From NCBI GenBank assembly GCA_023381895.1, contig JAMCTA010000098.1:1-24644 (forward strand): a DNA stretch of 24,644 nt. Reading direction: 5' to 3'. Below the pieces are notes generated by a model. That model was not told the origin of the DNA and ran no database searches. It saw only the letters and a list, made by a program, of their open reading frames with translations. Of this stretch, positions 1-6,693 are shown piece by piece (within the stretch, counting starts at the first letter, position 1; each line of letters opens with the position of its first letter). Both the position numbers and the translations under genes were made by a program. The DNA is from Chloroflexota bacterium (GTDB lineage: Bacteria; Chloroflexota; UBA4733).

Positions 1-1
1 A

Positions 2-484
2 AAGATCCACCTTTATGACGCCTTCGGCCACAAGGAGTCCGACAAGATCAAGCCCGGGGATGGTGAGACTCTGACGTTCCAGCTGGGCGGGATCACCTTC
101 GGGGCAATGACCTGCTACGACGTCCGCTTCCCCGAACTGGCCAGGTGCCTTGTCGATCGGGGAGCCGAGGCCATCGTGCTGCCTTCGGGCTGGGTGCATG
201 GTCTCCTCAAGGAGGACCACTGGGAGATCCTAGTCCGCGCCCGGGCGATCGAAAACACCGTGTATGTGGTCGCCTGTGATCAAGTAAAGAACATTTACTC
301 GGGTTCCAGCATGGTGGTCGACCCACTTGGAGTGGTCAGGGCACGCGCTGGCGAAGAGCCGGAACTGCTGATGGGTGAGTTGACCCCAGACCGTATCCGG
401 GAGGCACGGCTAAAGCTGCCCTCGCTGCTTCATCGCAGGTTCTCCGTCAGGCTCGAGAAGGCTGTTCCGACCGTAACCGGTTGA
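2..484 (+). CDS. Nitrilase-superfamily carbon-nitrogen hydrolase, 3' part
   Basis: The frame is already open at base 2, so the 5' end lies outside the window; 160 residues are visible. Two of the three nitrilase catalytic positions can be seen: the lysine in KIHLYD at the very start, and the nucleophilic cysteine in MTCYDVRFPEL at visible residue 38. The catalytic glutamate would lie upstream. The downstream block WEILVRARAIENTVYVVAC is typical of the Nit/omega-amidase branch. Enzymes of this branch hydrolyse amides of small acids, such as deaminated glutathione or alpha-ketoglutaramate, in the cytoplasm; the substrate cannot be set from this fragment. The C-terminal end looks complete. No partner gene follows in the same direction. 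The superfamily call is secure; the exact subfamily is inference. Confidence 0.9.
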   Translation, partial: KIHLYDAFGHKESDKIKPGDGETLTFQLGGITFGAMTCYDVRFPELARCLVDRGAEAIVLPSGWVHGLLKEDHWEILVRARAIENTVYVVACDQVKNIYSGSSMVVDPLGVVRARAGEEPELLMGELTPDRIREARLKLPSLLHRRFSVRLEKAVPTVTG

Positions 485-932
485 GATCCGTACCGTCGTT
501 GGGTACTTGTCTACCGTGATGCACTGGACTGGCCCCCACTTATTGAGCTGTCGCGGCAGGGCTTCATTGAGCAGCAACCGCAAACCGGTGCAGGTGGGAC
601 GCTGGTTCTGGCAGCAGCCACCACCGGTCGCGGTGATTGCGGGGGCGCTTGGGCGAGGCGAAGGTGTTTCCCACGGCCGTGCCGGCTGTGGCGTCTCCGA
701 TACGCCCGGCTCGACGGTCAGAGGCCGCGGCCGGAGGTCGTGCGCTACCAGCCGTGGGGTCTGAACACGCTCGAAGCGTCTCGAGTCTACATTGAGCAGG
801 TCACCACAGCGGCGCCGTTGAGCACGAGTCACGGCGGTCCCATCGCCTATTTCTGGGCCTGGAGAGGAAAGCATGGAGGTGAGGGGTAATCTGAGTAGAA
901 AGCGTGTACTGGACTTCAGCCCTCTGTATAGG
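485..932. other. 448-bp stretch without a recognised gene
   Basis: I found no supported gene here. The plus frame directly after the nitrilase stop stays open to a TAA at 886-888 (about 134 codons) but has no ATG and no match that I recognise. Its last part reads like ordinary protein (VVRYQPWGLNTLEASRVYIE), so this could be the decayed 3' end of a gene. In GC-rich DNA long open frames also arise by chance. No terminator hairpin with a T-run and no tRNA is visible between the nitrilase and the convergent reductase. Confidence 0.4.
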
Positions 933-1862
933 TCAACGGAGGTGTCCCACTCCTTCGGCAAAGCCACAGAGACGCACAGCACCGCCGCTCTCGGCTACCA
1001 GACGGCTACTCAGCAAAGCCGGCAACTGGGGACGGCGGGCACGGCCGCCAACTGTGATGGCGGCAAGTGTCGATCGCTGGATCAGCGATTCATCGAGACC
1101 AAACGTCCGAGCTGTGATCAGTGCCGCTTCGTAAGGTGACAGCAGCGTGGCGCCGCCACAGTGGTAGATTCCGCTGCCGGAGTTGTTCAGTAGCCACACA
1201 AAGGTCTCTGCAATATCTCCAAGCCAAGTCGGCGTGATGAGCTGATCAGCCACTCCGACAAAGATCCCCCCTGCAGCAAGGCGGGATCGCACCAGTCGCA
1301 CGATGTCCGACTTGCGCGAATGATCCGGGCCGTAAGGAAGCGCGATGCGCACTATTGCCGCCGTCGCGGAGGCCTCGAGCACTGCCAGCTCGCCGAGACG
1401 CTTCGTTTCGCCATACCAGTTTGCGGCACCGTCAGAGACGTCACTTTCTCGGTAGGGTCCCTCTCTACCATCGAAGACATAGTCTGTCGACACGTGGACG
1501 AGGTGGACGCCACTGTGGGCGCACGAGCGGGCAAACTCGCGTGGCTGAATGACGTTCGCGAGAAAGGCGCTTCCCGATCGATCTCCTGACTCGCTCTCAC
1601 AGGCATCGACTGAGGCGACTCCCCCGATATTCAAGATACTCTGGACCCCTCGTGTCGACAGCTCGTCGACAAGCCTGTCGAACTCCGAATCCGAATGGGG
1701 GAGCTGGATGTGATCCACAATGCCTACTCCGAGGGCAGGACTCGAGTGGAAGAGATCTATGAGAGTAAACTGCTTTCCAAGCGCCTCAATAACACCTGAG
1801 CCGACGGATCCACTCAAGCCAGTACACGCGACAGTGACGGGCGGGTCGAAAAAAGACGTCAC
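933..1862 (-). CDS. RmlD-like NAD(P)-dependent sugar-nucleotide reductase
   Basis: This is a 309-aa Rossmann-fold protein of the extended SDR / RmlD family (dTDP-4-dehydrorhamnose reductase type). Near the N-terminus is the dinucleotide-binding glycine pattern GLSGSVG. The middle has VSTDYVFDGREGPYRESD, the family's active-site Ser/Thr region, followed by YGETKRLGE with the catalytic Tyr and Lys. The C-terminal RARRPQLPALLSSRL resembles the RmlD substrate-binding end. Family members reduce the 4-keto group of dTDP-6-deoxy-hexulose; related members include the MAT2B-like proteins. I see no rmlA, rmlB or rmlC and no glycosyltransferase nearby, so a role in rhamnose synthesis is not supported by context. 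The start is a GTG with GGAAG six bases upstream. Its 3' end faces the nitrilase fragment. Confidence 0.85.
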   Translation of the reverse strand: MTSFFDPPVTVACTGLSGSVGSGVIEALGKQFTLIDLFHSSPALGVGIVDHIQLPHSDSEFDRLVDELSTRGVQSILNIGGVASVDACESESGDRSGSAFLANVIQPREFARSCAHSGVHLVHVSTDYVFDGREGPYRESDVSDGAANWYGETKRLGELAVLEASATAAIVRIALPYGPDHSRKSDIVRLVRSRLAAGGIFVGVADQLITPTWLGDIAETFVWLLNNSGSGIYHCGGATLLSPYEAALITARTFGLDESLIQRSTLAAITVGGRARRPQLPALLSSRLVAESGGAVRLCGFAEGVGHLR

Positions 1863-1981
1863 AAACAGCTTCCATTTCCATCTTGCTCACTGCAACATTC
1901 CACGGGTGCACCAACCGAACGCGCCCATTGTGTCCTGCGGCTTTACTGCTGGGCAATGCTATCAACTCGACCCACGTGACA

Positions 1982-2485
1982 GAGTGTGCCGCAAAGTGTT
2001 GCAGAGCGGGGCCGGACGGAGGGGACGGTCGTAGCCGTGCAAGACGGAGTGGAAGGAATTCAAGGGCTCCTCGACACCTACCGGCGGGACGCCGCGCACG
2101 TCTCGGACTTTGCCCACCTGGTAGAACACCTGGCAAGCGTCGGCCGCGCGATCTACAGAGTCGCCATTCCGGAACTGCACGCCTGGCTGGGCGAGCAGGC
2201 CCACATCCTCAAACACCAGGGACCGGAGGAGGTCTTGACTGCCCTGCGGGACGTGCCGATTGGGGCAGCGGCCGATCACGTGGCCACTGAGACCAGACCC
2301 GGCCCGCCATCCGCCAGCAGGAGCGCACCCCCAACCCGCCCAAAGCTCTCCTGTGCCCACGCACGCCTGCACGCCGCCATGCCACCTACGATCGTCAACG
2401 GCAAACCCACCGATCACCATCCTTGGAAACAGTCCCTTCAACCAACAGGCTAACAGCGGTCCATGCAACATTTTGCGGCGCACTC
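1982..2485 (+). mobile_element. Internally deleted ISKra4-like element (504 bp)
   Basis: The ends form an imperfect 22-bp inverted repeat: 1982-2003 against the complement of 2464-2485, with 20 of 22 positions matching. Each end begins GAGTG, then GCCGCAAA, then TGTTGCA towards the inside. Between them lie only pieces of a transposase. The left inverted repeat is joined almost directly to the middle of the protein, so most of the N-terminal coding part is gone; the catalytic C-terminal core is missing too. No clear target duplication is visible. It looks like a non-autonomous, MITE-like derivative. The ISKra4 label rests on recognising the residual protein, not on a search. Confidence 0.72.
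2022..2453 (+). pseudogene. Remnant of ISKra4-like transposase
   Basis: The frame reads VAVQDG, then GLLDTYRRDAAHVSDFAHLVEHL, then AWLGEQAHILKHQGPEEVL. This resembles the first half of the DDE core in ISKra4-type transposases, where a VxDGAxWI block is followed by DxxxILDFxHAxEHL. About 80 residues later the frame becomes proline-rich and ends with PTDHHPWKQSL, like the ADHPWRR tail of the same family. The central block between these two parts is missing, so an internal deletion joined them. No start codon or ribosome-binding site of its own is visible; the nearest GTG lies in the inverted repeat. It cannot encode an active enzyme. Confidence 0.65.
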
Positions 2486-2501
2486 ATGTACAATGGACAC
2501 T

Positions 2502-2529
2502 TTGACGTAGTAATGCTGACCCTTATGCT
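2502..2529 (+). promoter_or_regulatory. Possible sigma-70-type promoter for the orphan helicase
   Basis: TTGACG at 2502-2507 is followed after 16 bases by TATGCT at 2524-2529. It lies 16 bp outside the right end of the deleted IS and about 150 bp upstream of the helicase start, which would leave a long leader. The match to the -35 consensus is good and to the -10 moderate. This is sequence resemblance only. Confidence 0.3.
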
Positions 2530-2621
2530 CAGCATCGAACAGGCGTCGAGATCGCACGAAGCGGTGAAGTTGGCCTACACTGTTACACTCTTGGGCGTCC
2601 ATTGGAATAGGAAGGTGAGGA

Positions 2622-2660
2622 GACCCGAAAGGGTCGGACGGACCAGCACCCGAGGCGCTG
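2622..2660 (+). promoter_or_regulatory. Structured leader: two hairpins before the helicase RBS
   Basis: A perfect GACCC stem closes a GAAA tetraloop with GGGTC (2622-2635). A second stem pairs CAGC at 2644-2647 with GCTG at 2657-2660, extended inside by two further G-C pairs. The Shine-Dalgarno AGGGGG follows at 2662-2667, eight bases before the ATG at 2676. I could not match the pair to a known riboswitch class. It may be just a stabilised 5' UTR. Confidence 0.35.
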
Positions 2661-2675
2661 AAGGGGGATGGCAGC

Positions 2676-5339
2676 ATGGACTTGCGAGGATACCTGGCGG
2701 GGAACAGCTGGGAGACGGTGTACGAGCAGGAGCTTCCAGCGGGCCCCGGTCGGTATGAGTCCGCGGGCGACCTTGATCTCGCGCCCGGCGTGCGACGTCT
2801 GCTGAGAGATTATCCCCAGGGTATCTATAGTCACCAGAAAGCCGCCACCCGGGCGGCGCTGGCTGGCGACAACGTCTGTCTCACCACCAGTACCGCCTCT
2901 GGCAAGAGCCTAGTTATGTACATGTGCGCCGCCGAGATGCTTGCTAACCAATCAAAGGCGAAGGTGCTAGCCATCTACCCGCTGCGAGCGCTGGCCAGCG
3001 AACAGGAGGAGCGATGGCGGCAGGCGCTCGCAGCGGTCGCCATCGGCACGTCCGTCGGACGGATCGATGGCAGCATCCCGACTGACCGACGCCTGCCGCT
3101 GCTCAAAACGTGTAGCGTGATGGTGATGACGCCGGACATCATCCACGCCTGGCTGCTCTCTAATGTAGGCAAGTCGGAAGTGACCCAGTTCTTGCGCGAA
3201 CTATGTTTGGTTGTGATCGATGAGGCCCATACTTACTCCGGTGTCTTTGGCAGCAACACGGCCTTCCTGTTGCGCCGACTCAATCACCTGACCGCTCGTC
3301 TCGGAGCACACCCACGCTACCTTGCGGCCTCCGCCACCATGAAGAACTCAGCAGAGCATTTGCACCGACTGACCGGACTCCCCTTTCATGTGATTGGGCA
3401 GGATGCCGATTCCTCGCCACGCCAGGCCAAACGTCTACTCATGGTGAAACCGCCCGTCGGCGATCTCCTCACCTCCTGCTCCGACTTAATGAACTTCGTC
3501 GCCAACCATCGCGATGAGCAGTTCATCGCCTTCGTGGACAGCCGGAAGCAGGTCGAACACTTTGCGGCTGCCGCCGACCGGCAGGCAGAAGCACTGGTCG
3601 ACGGCTCAGAAAGCGAGCTGGACTTCAGTCGACTTCAAGGACTCAGGATCTACCCGTACCGTTCAGGCTATGAAGAAGCAGACCGCGAGCAGATCCATCT
3701 GAAGCTTCGGACCGGCGAGCTTCGCGGCGTGGTGAGCACCAGCGCCCTCGAGATGGGCATCGATATCCCGCACCTCACGGTCGGCATCCTCGTCGGCGTA
3801 CCGGGCTCCGGGACCAGCTTCTTCCAACGTATCGGCCGTGTCGGCCGGCAACGCACCGGCACGATCATTGTTGTTAATGATGGGTCAGTACTCTCGGAGC
3901 GTATCTTTCAGAATCCAGCTGCTCTGCTCGACCGGCCGTTGTCCGAAAGCACCCTCTATCTGGACAACCAGCGCATCCAGTACATCCACGCGCTCTGCCT
4001 CGCGCGCCAGGGCGGCGAGGACGACGCCATCAGCCTCTCGCTGCATCGTAACGCCGACGAGGATACCAACTCCTTCACCACGAGCGCGGACGTCCCCGCC
4101 GAATTCGTTGCTCTCTGCACTAGCGAACGCATCGGAGAGGTCCCAGCCGAACTTCAGACCATGAAGGCACAAGCCGGTGACGATCCCAACCACGTCTTCC
4201 CTCTGCGCGATGTGGACGTGCAATACAAGGTGTACTTCCGCCACGGCCCCGAACAGCGCGATCTCGGCTCGCTATCCTACGGCCAGTTGCTCCGGGAGGC
4301 ATATCCAGGTGCCATCTACTACTATCAGACCCAAGCATTCCGAGTAACCAAAGTGGATACGGTCGGTCACAACATCAACGTGCGACCCGATCGGCGCTAC
4401 AGCACGAAACCGGCGGCACTGCCGGCCCTGATTTTCCCCAACTTCAGCGCCGGCAATATCCACAAGGATGCGAAGTTCGGAGACCTCGTCGTCGTGGAAT
4501 GCAATCTCCAGATCCGCGAATCGCTTGTAGGGTTCACAGAGCAACGGGGGCCGAACCGCTTCTCTGTGAACTATCCCCTGGACCCAAAACTCGGGATATT
4601 CTTTGATCAGCAACGCTTCACGCGCAACTACTTTACCTCAGGCGTCCTATTGAACCATCCCGTCCTCAATGAGGAGCATATCGACAGTGTGCTCCTCGCC
4701 GAGATCCTGTTCGAGGCATTCCTCATCACGATCCCGTTCGAGCGGCAGGATGTGCAGTTTGGCACGGACCGCCATCGCGGCGACCGGCTGCTGTTCCGTG
4801 AGGGTGACCGTTTCCTCGCCATCTATGATCAGACCTACGGTAGCCTCCGCCTCACCAGCCGCCTCATGAACCAAAACGTCATCCTTGACGTGCTTCGCCA
4901 GGCCATGGACATCACCAGTCAGGATCGCTATAGCATGCTGAGCCCGGCAACTACCAACGCCCTACGCCGTATGTATAATGCGGCGCTAACCAAACCCGAG
5001 ACGACGACCGGATGGGCGCCCAAAGCCGCCCCGGATGAGGGCGGCATCGTGGTGATCCGCCCGGGATCCAAGGGCCTGAACGTCCGGAGAAACAACGAAG
5101 AGTTCACGGTCGATGGCGTCTTTTTCCACCCCACGCAGGGACTGTCCTATCGCGGACGGTACGATGACCAGCACGGAACACGCTATGACGACAATGGACT
5201 GAATGGTCCGATTCAGATCGTGGTCTCGGTCGGTAACCTCGTCCCGATCCCGGGTGAGAGCCATCTGGCGACCTTCGATCCGGAAACGGGTGAGATCAAG
5301 GACATAGCGATGTATCAGGGGATCCCCGAGGAACAGTGA
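2676..5339 (+). CDS. Orphan DEAH-box superfamily 2 helicase (MrfA-like, no MZB zinc motif)
   Basis: This is an 887-aa SF2 helicase. Visible motifs are a Q-motif-like SHQ (residues 52-54), Walker A TSTASGKS (71-78), motif Ia PLRALASEQ, Walker B DEAH (182-185), motif III SAT (219-221), motif V STSALEMGIDIP, and motif VI QRIGRVGRQ. The helicase core resembles YprA/MrfA and the helicases of DISARM and Druantia-type systems, including the VFGSN...LRRL block after DEAH. The last 450 residues lack the four-cysteine MZB (DUF1998) signature of MrfA and show no other domain that I recognise. The ATG has a good Shine-Dalgarno (AGGGGG, 8 bases). No co-directional partner follows: the next genes are a broken cfa and an IS on the opposite strand. 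It probably unwinds or translocates on DNA; repair or defence roles are inference. Confidence 0.85.
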   Translation: MDLRGYLAGNSWETVYEQELPAGPGRYESAGDLDLAPGVRRLLRDYPQGIYSHQKAATRAALAGDNVCLTTSTASGKSLVMYMCAAEMLANQSKAKVLAIYPLRALASEQEERWRQALAAVAIGTSVGRIDGSIPTDRRLPLLKTCSVMVMTPDIIHAWLLSNVGKSEVTQFLRELCLVVIDEAHTYSGVFGSNTAFLLRRLNHLTARLGAHPRYLAASATMKNSAEHLHRLTGLPFHVIGQDADSSPRQAKRLLMVKPPVGDLLTSCSDLMNFVANHRDEQFIAFVDSRKQVEHFAAAADRQAEALVDGSESELDFSRLQGLRIYPYRSGYEEADREQIHLKLRTGELRGVVSTSALEMGIDIPHLTVGILVGVPGSGTSFFQRIGRVGRQRTGTIIVVNDGSVLSERIFQNPAALLDRPLSESTLYLDNQRIQYIHALCLARQGGEDDAISLSLHRNADEDTNSFTTSADVPAEFVALCTSERIGEVPAELQTMKAQAGDDPNHVFPLRDVDVQYKVYFRHGPEQRDLGSLSYGQLLREAYPGAIYYYQTQAFRVTKVDTVGHNINVRPDRRYSTKPAALPALIFPNFSAGNIHKDAKFGDLVVVECNLQIRESLVGFTEQRGPNRFSVNYPLDPKLGIFFDQQRFTRNYFTSGVLLNHPVLNEEHIDSVLLAEILFEAFLITIPFERQDVQFGTDRHRGDRLLFREGDRFLAIYDQTYGSLRLTSRLMNQNVILDVLRQAMDITSQDRYSMLSPATTNALRRMYNAALTKPETTTGWAPKAAPDEGGIVVIRPGSKGLNVRRNNEEFTVDGVFFHPTQGLSYRGRYDDQHGTRYDDNGLNGPIQIVVSVGNLVPIPGESHLATFDPETGEIKDIAMYQGIPEEQ

Positions 5340-5420
5340 TGCACAACCCTTCTGCCCAACTAACTCCTTGTGCAAGCCGCCTAAACCGAAGCCACGATGG
5401 AACCTGCAGAGGGGATTGCC

Positions 5421-5444
5421 GAGGCGCTCGACGTGTCGGGCCTC
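5421..5444. terminator. Possible terminator hairpin between convergent genes
   Basis: GAGGC (5421-5425) can pair with GCCTC (5440-5444), with an inner CGAC/GTCG stem at 5429-5438. It lies between the helicase stop at 5339 and the original cfa stop at 5454, where a bidirectional terminator would be expected. There is no T-run on either side, so the call is weak. Confidence 0.25.
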
Positions 5445-5453
5445 CGCCCTACC

Positions 5454-5528
5454 TCAGGCATACCAATCCGCCCGCGTCAGCGGCAGGCCACTGGCACCGT
5501 GTCGTGGCTTGGCGAGAAGGGACTGGTA
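5454..5528 (-). pseudogene. Detached 3' tail of the interrupted cfa
   Basis: Read on the minus strand from the IS edge, this segment begins with TACCAG (the target duplication, encoding Tyr-Gln). It continues in the cfa frame for 22 codons, ending ...LPLTRADWYA and TGA at 5456-5454. The tail matches the usual C-terminus of this cyclopropane synthase branch (a pattern like LPLTRADWY). Joined to the main part at the duplicated TACCAG it restores one uninterrupted frame of about 372 codons from the ATG at 7743. This shows that the IS landed inside the gene and was not simply next to it. Confidence 0.88.
5523..5528. repeat. Target site duplication CTGGTA, left copy
   Basis: CTGGTA stands directly outside the left inverted repeat of the IS. 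The identical hexamer stands directly outside the right inverted repeat at 6694-6699. Confidence 0.85.
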
Positions 5529-5546
5529 GAGGGCATTTCCTAACTC
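5529..5546. repeat. Left 18-bp terminal inverted repeat of the IS
   Basis: GAGGGCATTTCCTAACTC is the perfect complement of the right end at 6676-6693. Read inward it contains an in-frame GGC ATT TCC TAA that stops frames entering the element from cfa. Confidence 0.92.
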
Positions 5547-6613
5547 ATGCGAGGCCCTCCCAGGAATGGGCGAGGACGCGTTTGGGGGAACGGAGGAGGT
5601 CCGGGCGGCCAGCGTCGGTAGCGGCGAGGGCGACGATGACGACACCGGCGTAGGTGAGGGCGACGCGGGCGGCGATGGCGGACCAGCCGGTGAGGGGTGG
5701 GCGCTGGAGATGGAAGAACAGGAAGACGTGGCCGAAGAAGCGTTCGATGCTGGAGCGTTTGCCGAGTTCGTGGAGCGTCCAGGTGGGTGGCAGGCAGGAG
5801 CGGTTCTTGGTGCGTTTGGGGTTCCAGGGGATGATGGCGCGAGCGCCCAAGACGGTGTGAATCCAGCGGATGAGGGCGAGTCCCCAGTAGGCGGCGTCAA
5901 GGCGCACCACGCGGGGACGGAGGGCGTAGAGCTGGACCGCCAGGGTGAGCAAGCGTTGGGCGAAGGGGGCGTCGTGGGCATTGGCTGGCCAGAGCAAGAA
6001 CAGGACGGGCAGACCGGAACCCCGGCAGAGCAGCGTATGCACCCGGAAGCCGCGCAGGAAGCGGGTGGGATGCTGCGCGGGAGCGTGACCGACCGCCGCA
6101 TCCGGGTCGTTTTTCTGCCAGGCTTTGATGGGCGCGCTGTCGATGATCAGATCGCGAGCGCTGATGACCCGACGGCGGATCGCCTCCCGGACCGTAACGA
6201 CAAAGAGCAGTTCGCAAGGCGGCGCCCCTGCGCGCGCCAACCGCTTCCATTGCTGGGAGGCGCAGCCGGCCCGTGGCATCCCGAGGCAGGCCACACGCCG
6301 CCGCCAGGGCTGGCCAGGCGACCAGCCAGTCGTGCATGTCTTGATAGGAGAGCCGCCAGAGGGTGCGCAACAGCGCCAGCAGCAACAACGACGCCTCTGG
6401 ATAGACGATCGGCGCCCCGCCGGGTCCCTTCGGCAAGGCCGGCGGGCAGCGCCGCTGGGCCAAGGTGACGGCGAACTGGCACAATGCCAGCAGGTGGAAC
6501 GTCACGACCAGCGCCAGAGCGCTAATGTGCAGATCGGGACCTCGGCGCGCCACCGCCCGCTGGTATGCTGGCGGCGGGACCGGAGCCGTGGCAACACACG
6601 GTACTGGAACCAT
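5545..6613 (-). pseudogene. IS4/IS5-like DDE transposase, frameshifted
   Basis: The N-terminal part reads from ATG 6613 (MVPVPCVATAP...) through SYQDMHDWLVAWPALAAACG, then runs out of register near 6254-6262. The rest continues in another frame: QQWKRLARAG, then IIDSAPIKAW (first Asp), VVRLDAAYWG (second Asp), and SSIERFFGHV (Glu of the DDE triad), ending SWEGLA at TGA 5547-5545. Moving from the first frame to the second needs +1 (or -2), as if one base were gained in the CTCCCAG region. Programmed shifts in this kind of IS are usually -1 on A-rich slippery sites, and none is seen here, so a disabling mutation or a sequencing error is more likely. Reading across the shift, the protein would be about 355 residues, normal for the family. 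Confidence 0.82.
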
Positions 6614-6620
6614 GGGCAAA

Positions 6621-6655
6621 CCTCCCCGCCGAGGGGAACAGCCTCGGCGAGGAGG
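6621..6655 (-). promoter_or_regulatory. Hairpin that sequesters the transposase RBS
   Basis: Arms 6621-6634 and 6642-6655 form a 14-bp stem with one mismatch and a 7-base loop. On the transposase strand the distal arm contains GGGGAGG, the Shine-Dalgarno seven bases before the ATG at 6613, so the hairpin would hide it. Hairpins that block translation of read-through transcripts are known from IS10 and IS50; applying that role here is inference. Confidence 0.6.
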
Positions 6656-6675
6656 CAGCCTACCCCATCACCAGC

Positions 6676-6693
6676 GAGTTAGGAAATGCCCTC
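6676..6693. repeat. Right 18-bp terminal inverted repeat of the IS
   Basis: GAGTTAGGAAATGCCCTC is the exact complement of 5529-5546. In the cfa frame it adds Glu-Gly-Ile-Ser and a TAA stop to the truncated synthase. Confidence 0.92.

Larger units (their letters stand above)
5529..6693 (-). mobile_element. Complete IS element (IS4/IS5-like DDE), 1,165 bp
   Basis: The element is bounded by perfect 18-bp inverted repeats, GAGGGCATTTCCTAACTC at 5529-5546 and its complement at 6676-6693, and flanked by a 6-bp direct duplication CTGGTA. It carries one transposase gene on the minus strand that fills nearly its whole length; the gene's TGA stop overlaps the inner edge of the left repeat. It is inserted in the 3' end of cfa in the same orientation as cfa. 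The perfect ends and duplication suggest a recent insertion. I cannot assign the IS family more precisely without a database; a 6-bp duplication is not the common 4-bp IS5 type. Confidence 0.9.

Noticed and set aside
410..982. Long minus-strand frame of 190 codons over the nitrilase end and the gap
   Set aside because: It covers the real nitrilase 3' end in antisense, is rich in Pro, Arg and Thr, and shows no recognisable domain.
5397..5543. Small plus-strand frame MEPAEGIAEAL... as a gene cut by the IS
   Set aside because: It is the antisense of the cfa C-terminal tail, which is better supported; its stop comes from the IS repeat.
5336..5653. Plus-strand frame after the helicase as a possible partner gene
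   Set aside because: It lies antisense to the cfa tail and transposase end, and its composition is that of a shadow frame.
5566..6468. 300-codon plus-strand frame inside the IS
   Set aside because: It is the complement of the transposase with biased Gly/Glu/Ala content and no family match.
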